Below are positions 43,206-55,392 of a DNA stretch of 64,000 nt, one piece after another. How positions within the stretch are numbered: position 1 is the stretch's first letter; every line of letters begins with the position of its first letter. Location: positions 68,180,756-68,244,755 of the forward strand of contig CM060731.1 in the NCBI GenBank assembly GCA_030704615.1. The letters are read 5' to 3'. The position numbers and the translations under genes were made by a program. The notes beneath the pieces were generated by a model, which had not been told where the DNA came from, ran no database searches, and saw only the letters and a list, made by a program, of their open reading frames with translations. This stretch comes from Takakia lepidozioides (taxonomy: Eukaryota > Streptophyta > Takakiopsida > Takakiales > Takakiaceae).

Positions 43206-46200
43206 CCCCTAGTATTTGTCCAACTAGATAACCCCTACCCACCCCCACGTATTAACTTTAATCACGCGAGGCAGCCATGGAAAATTGCGCTCCCCGTTCT
43301 ACCTCCTTCCTCGTGCTCGTCTCTCGCAGACCGTAAGCCACAGACTGCTTTCATGGAAGCCTGAGGGTGTTCTTGGGGTGGGGGAGAGAGAGACATCATC
43401 ATGTGCTCCTTTCTTCTGTGTTTCTTTGTTTCTACCTCCTTGCTCAGCTCTTCAGCTCGTCTTCTCCTCGCTTCTTGGGCAACAGAGGGGGGTATGAGAA
43501 GGCAACAGAGGGGAATATGAGAACCAGCTTGGACGGACTGCGAGGGTAGATGGTGGCCAGCAACTGCAAAGCTCGGAGAGGAAGAAGCTGCAAGCACGCT
43601 CTTCCGAGGTTCTCCCACAACGAGCCACGGTCGGATGATTCATGGATTCATGTACAGCCACCAGGCTAGGTTAATTCATCCCTGCACAAAATCTTCTCCA
43701 GAGCAGATATGGTTCTCTTGCACCTTGGACTAGATCTAGAGCGAATCTATAGATGTCAAGTTTTATTCTTATAGCCCATCAGGTGCGTGCGTCAACAGTG
43801 GATCGTGACCCATAAAAGGTGGAAGAAAGCTTCGAGCTCCCCGCAGGCTTGGTTCATCTTCTTGTGGAATATACTAATTTCCAGAACGAACAGTTGCGAG
43901 GACATGTGCAACCTGGCAGTTCTGGATATATCATGTATATGGAAAAACAGTACAGTTCTCCAGTGACAACATTTTGTCAAATGTTAAATTTCTTGGCACC
44001 TGAAGAATTCTGTCGATTCAACTAGTGTGGTCATGGATCCCTTGCTTTGGGGGTGATTGCCTGAGGGGCTGTTGCTTTAGAACTGTTGGTTTCTTGCCAG
44101 TCTTGAGCTTGTTTTAATTTCGATGCTTCGGGCTGACGATGTCATCGCAGAAAATCCTCACGGCTGCCATCATTTGCAACCTAAAAAATGTCAAAGTGGG
44201 TCTTGTGTCAAAGTGGATCCTGGGTTGTTTTCAAAAAACACCACCCCTTCATTTGCGCTTGAAAATAATGTGTGGTAAATGTACCTATTCCGCAACAACA
44301 GTGGGCCTTGACACATCAGTTGCAGGCTGAGAACCTTCACGCAAGGTCTGCTGGTGTAAGAAACTGCCATCCCACAAGACACAAAAAAACCCAAAATGGA
44401 ATCTGGAGGAAACTCGATGCAAGGTAGTCTGGACCTTTATCACATTCACAAGACAGGTGACCATGGGAGTCCGAGATACAGAAACAGAAAAGTGAGAGCT
44501 GGCTTGCAGTTCATGCCATGCACCGCACATGGAAACTGGAAACTGCAATTGATGCACTTTCGAGGTTTGGGGTGGACCAACCTAAATAGCTAGCAGATGG
44601 CACTGAAAACTTCAATCAGAGAAGTCTGCAGATTATAGTGCTCATAGTTTATAGGGTGGGCATGAAGTCAGTGGATATAAGTCTTGGTTGTTGCATATTG
44701 TCCACCAGCAATGTTTTAAGCAGGGATTCCATATGATGGGATGGAGAATGGGTATACGTGCATACCTCTATCACTGATGCATGCATATAACCATTCTACT
44801 TGAGACTTAAATGGATTTGATGTTCCTCATGCCCGCAATTGTGCACTGTGAGCAACAACAAGGCAAGAGACTCCCAATTACAAACAAACTTGCATACCTG
44901 TCGATGGGCTCACAGTGTTATCATGTTCAAAAGCATTAGATTGATTCCAGCATACTCCCTCACCCTCTACTTTGCAATAGATGTGACACCTGTGCCTATG
45001 AGGAAAAGGGCAGAAGCAGAGGAAGAAACTGACTGTCCACAATCACCCTGACATTCATGTATCCATGAGAGTTAAGATAGACAGCTGTTATCCACAGAGG
45101 CAGCTATATTGCTGCCAGATCCAAGAGAGATAGACACTGGGCAGTCAACAATTCGGATGGCATCATGGGTGGTAGAAAAGTCATTGGAACCAAGAGATGT
45201 GAGCAATAGAGGGCTACTGACAAAGGAGGTGACACTTGACAGGTGCAGTAAGGAGCTCCTGATGGTGATCATATTTGGTAGCCTCTTTTTGTTGCATTAA
45301 CACAAAATGCCCTAATGCCTTCTCACATGGCCCCTGCTGAGGTAATCCTGTAAACATGGTGATTCATGAGAGAGTTGGCCAGGATTTACGTTCACTGCAA
45401 TTTGATAACAATTCTGCAACAATGCTGCTCGTCATGTACAGTCTTGAAAAAGTGTTTCCTGACTTGATATCTGGCTTGAATCTACTTTTCCGCCTGTCCC
45501 CTGCCAGGGCTTTTGCAATTTCTGACTTCCCTGGCCCTTGGCAACCCCATACCCTGACTTTGGTCCTCAAAAAAGGTTATGCCGTTACAAGAACCTCAGC
45601 TTGAGTTTCCACCACCTGTGTGCAATAATATTGTTGCAAAAGACCTGGGCAAGCTTTTGGATTTCATGTTACTTTATACGCTGGCACTGACATTATAGTT
45701 GGATAATTGGGATCCGCTGGCTGAGAATGCAGGGGACCATGTGGAGAAAGGGGTTATCATATATGTTCAAGCGCCTCTCGCTCTGGACTGTTGTCTCAGC
45801 AACCTCGATACTCCTCAGAAAAGTGCCAAGGCTAGTATTACTTCCATTTCAAATTCCCTGTAACTTGATTGTCACTGACTGTGTTATGGAGATCTCAGCT
45901 GTCCCCAATATCAACCCTCTTCAAGTTTGTTTTAGGACGACCCTTAGAGGTGATGCTTGGCAACAGTCAACAGCCCACATTCTCTCCCCTTTTTGTGCAT
46001 ATCACAAATGTAGACTGGCAGAGTTGTGATCTCTCTGTCAGTTGCATGAGGTGTTTTCCTCAGTTATTGCACTATGATTTTCATGAGGGGAGACAGGGCG
46101 ACTAGGAGCCTCCTCATGATTGTTGATGAGTGTGGGAGATTTGAGATGTATTCTGAGTTGTAGTTTTAAGGTTTAAAACTAACCGATATGACTCATGCAG

Positions 46201-46249
46201 GAAGGCAGGGTTGCATCAGGCACAGTGTTTTGAATCGGCCACCTCTATC
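43206..46249. other. Mostly non-coding interval upstream of the PPR pseudogene
   Basis: Short open frames on both strands overlap and lack domains, apart from the weak P-loop-like frame at 45364-45570. The region 43262-43660 is C/T-rich on the plus strand with GAGAGAG runs, like a plant promoter or 5' leader, but no following gene is evident. Confidence 0.35.
45364..45570 (-). CDS. Possible exon fragment with a Walker-A-like motif
   Basis: The minus-strand frame contains GCQGPGKSEIAKALAGD, matching the GxxxxGK[S/T] P-loop pattern, and continues to a TGA after ERKSWPTLS. A CCTTTTTTGAG acceptor-like sequence lies just before it. A second minus-strand frame at 45072-45272 has coding-like composition but no domain. 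A P-loop alone in 68 residues can arise by chance, so this is only a pointer to a possible NTPase remnant. Confidence 0.2.
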   Translation of the reverse strand: MRTKVRVWGCQGPGKSEIAKALAGDRRKSRFKPDIKSGNTFSRLYMTSSIVAELLSNCSERKSWPTLS

Positions 46250-47612
46250 ATGACGTCTGATACTGGAAGGCGACCAAGGGAGGGAGTCTATAAGAGCTCT
46301 TCTATAATTTATGGGGATTTGAGGTCACTATGTATGGCCGGACAACTGAAAGATGCACTGCACATTCTGAACCAAGGAGGCATTTCAGTGGATTCCAGTA
46401 CTTACATCTACCTTTTGCGGGAGTGCAGCAAATTTGAAGACCTTGAAATGGGAAAGCAGGTGCACAACCACATTATTCAAAGTGGATTAAAGCCAGACAT
46501 GTTTCTACTTAACACTATTGTCAACATGTACGCCAAATGCAGGAGCATGGTGGATGCACGCCTAGTGATGGACAAAATGCCTGAACGAAATATGTTTACG
46601 TGGACTATAATGATGACAGGATATGTGAAGCATGGGTGTGGTATGGAGGCTTTCAAGATTTACGAGCACGTGATACAGGAAGGAGTGAGGCCCAACAACG
46701 TTACATTCATTTTCAAGGCGTGTGCCAGCCTTGCAGCCCTGGATAAGGGCAAGGAGGTCCATGCTGACAGCATCAAAGCTGGACTTTCTCCAGATATTAC
46801 TGTGGAGAATACCCTACTTCACATGTATGCGAAATGCGGGATCATAAGAGATGCACGTCAAGTGTTCGACAATATGGCTGAACCAGATGTGGTCTCATGT
46901 AGTGCAATGATTGCAGGATATGCTCAGCATGGGTGCGGTCAGGAGGCTTTGGAGATTTATGACAACCAACAATGTCACATTTGTTTGTGTTCTCAATGCG
47001 TGTGCCAGCCTAGCAGCTCTGGGAAAAGGCAAAGAAGTCCATGCTGATATCATCAAAGCTGGAATTGTGCCAAATATGTTTCTGGAGACTGCCCTCGTCG
47101 ACATGTATGCCAAGTGTGGCAACATGAAGGATGCGCGTCAAGTATTCGACAAAATGGCTTATCGAGATGTGGTCTCCTGGAATGCATTGATAGCAGCATA
47201 TGCTCAGCATGAGTGTGGTCATGAGGCTTTCAAGATCTATGAGCAATGATAAGGGGTAATCCCCACAAAGGTCATATTTGTATGCATTCTCAATGCATGC
47301 GCCAGCCTGGCAGCACTGGAGAAGGGCAAAAAGGTCCATGCTGACATTAGCAAAGCTGGAATTGCACCTGATATCATTCTGGAGACTGCTCTTGCTGCCA
47401 TGTATGCAAGATGCGGGAACATGAAGGATGCTCGTCAAGTGTTTGATAATATGGCTCAACGAAATGTGGTCTACTGGTGCGATGATCACAGGATATGCTC
47501 AGCAAGGGTGTGGTATGGAGGCTTTCAACACTTATAAGCAAACGGTACGGGAAGGAGTGACGCCTGACAAAATCACATTCATTTGCGTTCTCAATGCACG
47601 TGCTGGCAATGC
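46250..47612 (+). pseudogene. PLS-class PPR pseudogene
   Basis: ATG at 46250 (MTSDTGRRPREG) begins an N-terminal region, then consecutive P, L and S motifs: YIYLLRECSKFEDLEMGKQV, MYAKCRSMVDARLVMDKM, MFTWTIMMTGYVKHGCGMEA, and so on for about three and a half PLS triplets to FICVLNARAG. The frame is broken by a deletion near 46960 (EIYD joined to TNNVTF), adjacent TGA-TAA at 47247-47252, a one-base change near 47478, and it is cut off at about 47612 before any E domain. Family knowledge: such proteins bind organellar RNA for C-to-U editing. Very similar repeat units (ACASLAALxKGKEVHADI) argue for a recently expanded PPR family. Confidence 0.92.
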
Positions 47613-49229
47613 TTGATGAGACAACTTTGCTCTAACTCAGCCATTCTTTTAGTGGCGAATAATCGCCAGATTTCGACCTCAAAAAATAAAATCGAATATT
47701 CTGTCGCAAATCCACCGTTTTTTCATGGATGAAATCGCCAAATTTCTCAAATAAAAATAAATTATGGATGAATTCGCCAAATATGGATGATATATATGGA
47801 TGATGGCACATAGGTGGATGAATTACAGTGGATGAACAGAATAAATGGCTATTTCCTGCAAAACTCTGTAGCCACTCGTGCTATTTTTCAAATTTAAAAA
47901 AAAAAACACTGCTGTAACTCGAAATAGAGATAGCTGGTGTACTCAAGTTTAACAACATTTATTTCATTTTATCTTCATGTTGTTATAAAATTTATTAGTT
48001 ATAAATATGTATAGTCGTACAGTCATGACTCATTGTTTACACGGAAATGACGATATCTAAGAACAGAAACAAATGATATGATAATTTGAATCCGAATTGT
48101 TGAAGAATTTCTAATCGGAGCACCATCTCGTCTAGCTCTTGCACATGACAAATACTCGAAGCCAGATATTTGCAGTTGTTTGTGATCTTAGTCCCGGCCA
48201 ACGTCCGGGGAGAACCGGCAGCCAGTTACATGCTAGCCGACTGAATTCCAGAATTTCCGAATGAAATATGAAACCTCAGGAAATGGATCCCAGGGAAAAA
48301 ATGGCCGAAGTGGAAATCAACCGGGTGCCCTACTCTTAGGAAGGATATTTGCCTTTCCATCATTCAGACAGACAGGAAATCTGCCTTAGTTGGCAAGGCC
48401 TGGACGGATTCCGGCCCTTCTTATATTACAAAATATGGAAATGGCCGTCGAAGTCCACCACATGGCAGAAATCCAACGTGCCAGGCCGGGTTACATCCAA
48501 GGAAGGGCGTTTAGGTCAAAAAATATTGAACTCAAACAGGGCGGGCCCGCGGGCAAACCCTACTAAGTCTGGACGTTGCTCTCGCAGCCCCCAGCCCCAC
48601 GCCTGCTTGCACTCGCTGCCTGCTATCACAGCTCACCCGTCCACGCGGGTTCAATTCTTCTCCATGTGGTTTGAAGGCATTGACAGGTCCAGCTTCTATA
48701 AGGATACAATGTTCTTCACTTGTTTGAATTGCTTAAAACTGGTTGTGATTATTTTTTATTATTATTATTTACTTATTGTTGTGCATTTGACACCTGTGTT
48801 GTCAACCGGTTGATATTTATAAGGGCCGGATTTATAGCTGAACACAAAATAAATCATTAGGAATATTACCGGTTGTAAAGAAATTATCTCGGAAATTGAC
48901 CGGGTATAGTTACCACTAAGGGGCAGCAACCGAGTGCCCAACCCACTTAGCTGATTGCTGCTGGGACTGAGCGGCTACTGGCTGGTTCAACTGAAATTAT
49001 TTCCCGGACGCTGGTCCCGGCAAACTTATGTGAGTCAAAGGTGTTAACTCTGGTCCCTCTCAGACCTTTAGAAAAGAAAACTCTGGCTACATGAGCCTAG
49101 TAACAAGAGTTTCGTTTCGGTACTTTCAAGTCGAGTCTAAACATCAAGTTATCAACAGATGCAGAGAGGAAGAGGAGATGGTAATTGCCCAATGTGCAGG
49201 TAACCCGAAGACAGTATCCATTTTATGAT
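47613..49229. other. AT-rich then mixed non-coding interval
   Basis: At 47640-47850 there are degenerate repeats of GGATGAATT/ATCGCCAAAT. The rest, including a plus-strand open frame at 48349-48813, shows no domain or codon structure I would trust. Confidence 0.35.
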
Positions 49230-49505
49230 ATTCTCACCAGAGAGTGTGAACATTGTCTCAGCACTTCTGTTCACCCACTTCGAAAAAATCGAGGCTGAGC
49301 CTAAAGCCCTGGGATCTACCTTTTGGGCTGCTCACACGCACAGCAGATTGATGCTGTGTGCAGGGTTTTGTGGAGGATATGTGGAAAGCCCGAACTATTT
49401 GTTTCTACCAAGGTAAATTACACTCCTGGGGTGAGTCCCTCATAAAGGTAGTTTCTGGTCCCTTTTTGTTCCGCCAAACTGGGCGGAGGGTCTATGGCCA
49501 TAATA
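49230..49505 (+). repeat. Dispersed coding-fragment family, copy b
   Basis: Same order of blocks as copy a: ATTCTCACCAGAGAGTG, GAGGCTGAGCCTAAAGCCCT, GGGCTGCTCACACGCACAGC, GGATATGTGGAAAGCCCGAA, CAAACTGGGCGGAGGGTCTA, ATGGCCATAA. The translated frame shifts several times relative to the other copies. Confidence 0.7.
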
Positions 49506-50284
49506 AGGCTATTGCAATCTAAAGATTAGATTACGATTCTCGATTTCTTATGCTCAGCCTCGAGATTTTGGAAGTTGGTGAAGAGAGGTGCAGACTATGA
49601 GAACATGTTCCTGATGGTCCCGAAGATTTTTCGTTTGTCCAGGAGCCATTTCATTGGTTCCTACGTGGCTCAGGAAGACATGTTCTACAAACGCAACCAT
49701 GGCCCCTGTCCTTGCAGATCTTGCTACGTATGCTCTCTCGTGCACTTGGCAACCCATTTCATCAGATTTGCAGAGGTGGGTTTGATTAGTACATCGTGTT
49801 TGCCATAGCTTTGCGTTCTTGGTTCATTTGCTGAATTAGGATGCAGCAGGAAACAAAAACAGGGGCAGGGGCATGGATTTAAGAATAGAATAGTGGCTTG
49901 TATGTTCCAAACCATCATTTCAGTGATGGAAGCAGTCTCGTACATGGAATCCCAGTTTAAATTGCCTGAAAAGCTTCACCATGGCACATTATGTTACACT
50001 CAAAAGTTCATGAAAGCTGTCCATTTACGATCTGACAGGAATTGGCATGACTTTTAACTGTGAAAAGCTATGTTGCAGATATCGGTTGGTGATTACTGGA
50101 CTTCTCTCCAACTCGCTCGCTCTCTCCCTTGATTGCATACGGTAAATTCACATTTCATTCTCAGGAAAGTATCTCTTCGGGGGCAGAGGCAAGACAGGGA
50201 GAAAGAGAATGTCACATCAGCATAGCCACCACAGAAATATGCGTACCTTCTGTCCACGCCACATGAAAGAAGCTCTTGTAGGTT

Positions 50285-50535
50285 GGCAGAAAAATTGTTT
50301 GCCGTAGTGACCATAGACCCCGTGCCCAGTATGGACGGACTAGGCACTACCTTTGTGAGGGGCTCACTCCAATAGTGTGCCTTACCTTGATATAAACAAT
50401 TAGTACGGGCTTTCCATATATCCTCTAGAAAGCCCTTCACACAACCATCAATCTGTTGTGTGTGAGCAGCCCAACACTTAAACCCCAACAGGGCCAGGGC
50501 TTAAGGCTCAGCCCAAAGATTTTCGAAGTTGGGTG
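50285..50535 (-). repeat. Dispersed coding-fragment family, copy c
   Basis: Inverted relative to copies a, b and d. It has the best-preserved frame: CWAAHTQQIDGCVKGFLEDI, WKARTNCLYQGKAHYWSEPL, TKVV, then LGTGSMVTTANNFSANLQEL. This copy should be the best query for identifying the family. Confidence 0.7.
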
Positions 50536-51204
50536 GGGCAATTACAATCTCCTTTTGCTCTCTGTCTGTTTATTGTTCAAAGGTAGGCTCCCCACCTTGA
50601 GTTTAAATAACAGTCTAGTGCCGAGGGTAGGTAGGCCCTTCAGATCATCCTTAAGGTCCTTTGCCCATGGAAACAAGTTCAGGGAAGTTTTATGCCTAAC
50701 CTCATTTTCATCGGACTCTCTTGGGCATCAGACAGGGCTTTGGACGCGCCCCCCTCCAGGTCAGCTTCCTCCAGTTGGTCAAGTCTTCTGACTAATATTC
50801 CGATACTTGAAAATCTCTTCTTCCCTTTTCCGCCAAGACTTAGCCTGTTTATTATCCCGAAGAGAGAGAGAGTTAGAAAGAGATGAGATTTCCTCTTGTT
50901 CAGCCATCATTCAAACCAATGTGCTCTTTACAGGCAGGGCAGGGCAGGGCAGCCTTCCATTGTGTCTAAGCTCACATCGTCTAGTTCAGTAGCTTTGAGA
51001 CTAGCTGCTCAACCTCATCAAATTAGGCAGGAAAGCGCTCACGAACTACTTGGAGTTGGTGTCTTACAGGGCTTGGAACGCAATGGATGAAGCCCATATC
51101 ATGAATGACAGTAAGGAGAAGCTGTGCTTCTGCTCTATGGATGTTGCTAGAGACCTCCCAACTGCTCCGTATCTCTCTCACTCTCCTCAATCCCCTGTGA
51201 CTTC

Positions 51205-51310
51205 ATCAAGGTAAGTCACACTATCAGAGTGAGCCCCTCACAAAGGTAGTATCTGTTCCCATTTGTCCGCCCAAACTGGGCGCCGGGTCTATGGCCACAA
51301 GGCTACGGCA
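51205..51310 (+). repeat. Dispersed coding-fragment family, copy d (partial)
   Basis: Only the 3' half: HQGKSHYQSEPLTKVV and PPKLGAGSMATRLRQI in one frame, preceded by unrelated sequence. Confidence 0.6.
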
Positions 51311-51369
51311 AATCCTGATTGTAATAGTGTCTTTAATAATGAGTGACGATTAATGGTGAGTATTTGCAG

Positions 51370-51429
51370 GCTGCACAGGGAGAGAAGGACGAGGAGGAAG
51401 AGGAGGATGATATTGAAATTGTTGGGTAA
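51370..51429 (+). CDS. Possible acidic terminal exon
   Basis: After a TATTTGCAG acceptor, 19 codons (AAQGEKDEEEEEDDIEIVG) run to a TAA. Acidic ends of this kind are common in chaperones and nuclear proteins, but no upstream exon is recognised, so this is a weak call. Confidence 0.2.
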   Translation, partial: AAQGEKDEEEEEDDIEIVG

Positions 51430-53175
51430 CTCCTAAAATTGGAGTGACCACCGAGCAAGATGAGCCTTTCAAGCTGGTGTCTGTCGTTACTTGAATCTTA
51501 ATGATGCATTGCCGAAAAATTATGTATGAGCTCTTTCAATTGTGGGGAGAAGGAACACTGCTTTGAGTACTTGGCCACCTTTGTTCTCATTATCAGGAGC
51601 TGACATTGACCAACGAGCGGTTTTTGGTGCAAGAGATGCTCTTCCATCCAACTGACCTAGGTAATTTGGTACCTCTGTTGCTACTGAAATTCTCCACCAC
51701 AACAGGATATCACCCCCCTTGTTTGATGACAATGGTGATGGTGAATGGCAGCAACTCTTGTGCAACTGATAGAGCCCCATTTGTTACATTGGGTTTTAAG
51801 ATCCTCCATACCAGCATGTCAGACAGAATCCACTCATTGAAGTTGAAGTTGGGTTAGACCCTGCAGCTGTGGTAAGTGACTTGTCTGCTTCATAGTAAAT
51901 TTCCTTGACACTTACCTTAAGCCATGTGATGTCAATAGCCCATGTGGCTGGTCAACTTGTCTTCTCTCCAGCCCTCAACCTTGTCTAACAAATGCAAATG
52001 CTTTGCACTGATTGAAGTTTTTTCATCAGCCTACAGTATCTCATGCCTGCTTGCATGCAGGTTATCTTCAGTATTGTTGTTAATATGCGCAAGACCAACA
52101 TCACAATAACTATCTTTATTACTTGTCACATCTCCGCTGTGCAGGTTGTGTCACTTGAGCAGCATTGTGGTTTCAGGGCAAAGAGGAAGACAAAGCGCTG
52201 CCAAACACTGTTGATTGGAACTTAGTGTCAAATGGATGACCTTAGCCTACTGTGTAAGTTGTACTGCAATAAGTGGCCCTTCAAAAAGTGTCCACCTAGT
52301 AGCAACACCGGTGGAGTTGTTGTACCAGGCACTTGAGATACAGATTGCGAAAGGAACATGATCTGATAGCTTGACAGTCAACACAATTTTGAATCAGCAT
52401 CCACAAAAGCTTGCTTGTGACACGAGTGCTGACATTGTTTCTAAAGGCATAAAACTGCCAAACTGCAAGTTTTTGAGTAAAATCTCGTCACAATTCTGGC
52501 CATATTGGATGAAGTTCTCTCTGTAAAGATGTGCCTTACCTCCTGGTACTGTTCATACACACATCATACAAATGAAAATGACGTTCTCTTTCAGTGTGCA
52601 TAAGAAAATCTTTTCAAAGGGTGCTTGCAAACCTCTGAAAGCACGCTCAAGGTTGTGCAAGTGATCCCACCCCAAACTAAATCCAGCCCCGAGAAGGCTT
52701 TGGCATTGTTACTGACGGTTGCAGCAATGTCTTACACTATTCAGCCAACACTGCAATCTGTGCCAAGAATGCACCTCAAGGAGACTCTAGCTGATGGATG
52801 CTTTCGAGTTAGCATCACAATCGCTCTGGTCCTAAACACGTCATTGAAACACAAGCACTAGTTGCCAGCAAATCTATCTCCTCACTCAACTCAAAGCTCA
52901 ATTGTCGGTGGCGGCAGGGGGACAGTTCTCGTCATTTATTTCTAGTTTTTGCTCCGGAGGCAAAAGGGAGAGATTTAGGGACCCTCTGAGGAGGGAATTC
53001 CCGTCATTTCAATACATTGACGGGTTAACTAATGAAGCATTGCATGCTGAAATCCTCAACCACAAGCTACTTCTATCTTCACTGGAATACCCTACTTGAT
53101 CTAGTGGTAAAATGCGTTTTTAGATTTCCATGGAAGCAGCGACCCGAGCAACAGTCTGAGTAGGTCCTCAGATCC
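51430..53175. other. Non-coding interval
   Basis: No supported gene. At about 53095-53130 the sequence CTTGATCTAGTGGTAAAATG resembles the A-box part of the SINE family, but no convincing tail follows. Confidence 0.35.
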
Positions 53176-54068
53176 TTAAAAGTTGCGCCCGCAAGTCTTT
53201 GGTCCTTGAGGAGTTAAAATCAACTGGTTGTCCGGTTCGAGGCTGATCCCCGACTCAGAGACGAAATCAAGCAGCGTATCCACTGTGACGGGGGGAAGGA
53301 GCAGGGGTGTCCTGGAAAGAATGAACAGCCCCTGGTCAAGAAAGCCATCGAACACCACACAGCTATACACAAGCGCGACTTCGTATTTGCTCTCTGCGTC
53401 CCCATGCAGATAGATGATCCTGTAATCGCCTGGCTCGGGAACATAGGGGAAATAGACTGCAAGCCTACCAGGCGCAGTCGCAGTTGCATATCCAACAATA
53501 CCGGAATCCTGGCCCGAGCTTATGTTGTAACCGCTGTTGAAGACCCTCACGTCCCCTTCCAGCGATCCGTCAGGAATGACGGAATAACGCGCGCTTATGC
53601 AAATCAGGTCTTGTTCTTGAAGCTTCTTAAACAGAGCAGTGCTTCCAATCTCGTACCATACTCCCGCGTATGCTTCCAGTGAAACGTTTACAAGCGGGGG
53701 GTTGGGGCAAGCCGCGGAAACATCAGCAGCATGGCTCTGCAGGCCAATGTCCGCGAAGGGAGAAGATTAGGAGACATACTTCAATCAGCAATGGGGGCTG
53801 CTTTGAAACATTCTCAACACAGCATGGCGAGTCAATGGCGAGAAACACAACAGACTCAAAATGGAGAACAGCAGACGAGGAAAGCAAAGCAGCTCTCCGA
53901 CCCACGACCCAGCTTCCGACATACACATCCCATGAAGTATGCAGCCCGACAAGCAAGCATCCCCAGCTCCTGGAAGACAAAACCCATCGCTATTGTTACC
54001 TTTAAAACAACCGCCGCCAGCAGCACAACCCCCAGAAGCACAGAGGGTGCCGATTTCAAGCTGGCCAT
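53176..54068 (-). CDS. Secreted lipocalin (apolipoprotein D-like), two exons
   Basis: Exon 1 is 54068-54000 and encodes a hydrophobic signal peptide (MASLKSAPSVLLGVVLLAAV...). The intron 53999-53737 has GTAACA...CCTGCAG sites and phase 0. Exon 2 is 53736-53176, ending in TAA; the total is 209 residues, typical for the family. The mature N-terminus shows CPNPPLV then YAGVWYE (residues 46-52), the lipocalin GxW signature. It is followed by GDYRIIYLHGD and a segment with a Cys (VALVYSCVVFDGF), LFILSRTPLL and a C-terminal helix (TVDTLLDFVSESG). Lipocalins are beta-barrels that carry small hydrophobic ligands; plant members include chloroplast and temperature-induced types. This one looks secreted, and its ligand is unknown. 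The frame is intact and a TATA box is in place. Confidence 0.88.
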
Positions 54069-54128
54069 TGCTGTAGCCAAGCCGCTCCAACTAAACGATG
54101 CTACTACCTTCACAGCTGCTTTGCACAC

Positions 54129-54135
54129 ATTTATA
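54129..54135 (-). promoter_or_regulatory. TATA box of the lipocalin gene
   Basis: On the minus strand GCTATAAATGTG places TATAAAT about 61 bases upstream of the ATG, compatible with a transcription start near 54100 and a short leader. A CT-rich stretch (54190-54225) lies just upstream. Confidence 0.65.
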
Positions 54136-54229
54136 GCAAGCGCATGCTTCAAATTCCAGATCCATACGCTTTCAAACTTGTTGACTTCCCTCGCTCTCTC
54201 TCTCTCTATCTCGTGCTCGTCTCTAACTT

Positions 54230-54984
54230 AACACGTGAGAAATTGAGGCATTGAAGATAAGACGGCGTTGTTTTCCCTTTCGTTTACATCTTTGAAGCAG
54301 ACACAAAAAGGAGGATAAGAGAAACAGTATGCGCGAACGACTGGTATACAAGGATGTAATTAGAATATTCCATCAGTCAGTGCGGATATCCAACCGATGA
54401 TTTTTATTTTTTTGGTTGAACAGGGTCTGGGGCCCTGGTTTAATTTTATTAGGATTATTTGAAGGGAAAAAAATTAAAACCCTTTAAAGCACAAGGCCGC
54501 CATAAGGCTCTAAGGCACGGCTAGCCGTGGATGATTGCACTTCTGGTCATTTGGGTGGATGTTCACATCACTTTTATGACCGACATTTAGGCAACTTTTT
54601 TTTTCAGCTTGTGTATTAGTGGATTCAGGGTATGCAAAATATGCTTAAGTTAACCCTTAACTTCCTACGCGACACGTTTTTGCAGATGAACTTTTCTTTT
54701 ACATTAACTCCTTATGAGCATTTGGCATTCCATCATGAAACATGCAAACATGAAACATGAAACATTGGCATCGGATCATGGGATTCGGATGACATGGTGG
54801 ATTCATTGGCTCCTCCCTAAGGAGAGACCATTGATTGGTTTCTCCCGATGTACCTTCCCAAGTTAATACCTATATATCAAGATCTCCCCTCCCAATAAAT
54901 AGCCATTTTCAGTATACTCTAGATTCTCATCCGCCTGTTGTAACCGATTCATTCATAACTTGGTGAGTGCTATAATTTCATTAT
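54230..54984. other. Non-coding interval upstream of the lipocalin gene
   Basis: Contains the second copy of the TTAACCCTTAACTTCCTAC repeat (54650-54725; first at 37734). No gene. Confidence 0.4.
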
Positions 54985-55222
54985 AGTCAGTTCCCTTCAG
55001 TTTATCCCTCCACCCCCTTTAATTTTATGATATTCAGTTCTTGTCAGGTTTATCCCATATTCAGTTCCCTTCAGATTTATCCCTTCAATTTTATTTTATC
55101 CCCTCAGTTCTATTATATTCAGTTCCCTTCAATTTTATCCCTTCAGTTCTACTGTAATCATTTTCTCTCAGTTTTATCAGAATGACTTCCATTATATTCA
55201 GTTCCTTTCAGTTTTATCACAC
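54985..55222 (+). repeat. Degenerate tandem repeat (CAGTTCCCTTCARTTTTATCC type)
   Basis: About eight diverged copies of a ~28-base unit combining TTATATTCAGTTCCCTTCA and GTTTTATCCC. It is a C/T-rich minisatellite. Confidence 0.65.
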
Positions 55223-55392
55223 AAAGGCTCTATCCACTATATCCACTTTATCCACTTTTTCTCTTACTATGCAATTCTACCCACGTTAGGCCATGTAAAG
55301 CAATGAATATGCCATAGATGTTAGTTTCTAGGGTTTTGTTTTTGTTTTTGTTTTCCGCTAAACGTGTCTTCTACTTGCATTTTCAGGATGCT

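Noticed and set aside
48349-48813. 154-codon plus-strand frame
   Set aside because: Composition shifts along its length, it has no domain, and it ends in low-complexity TATTATTATTATT sequence, so it is likely chance.
53095-53160. tRNA gene or SINE at GATCTAGTGGTAAAATG
   Set aside because: There is no matching acceptor stem, T-arm or family tail.
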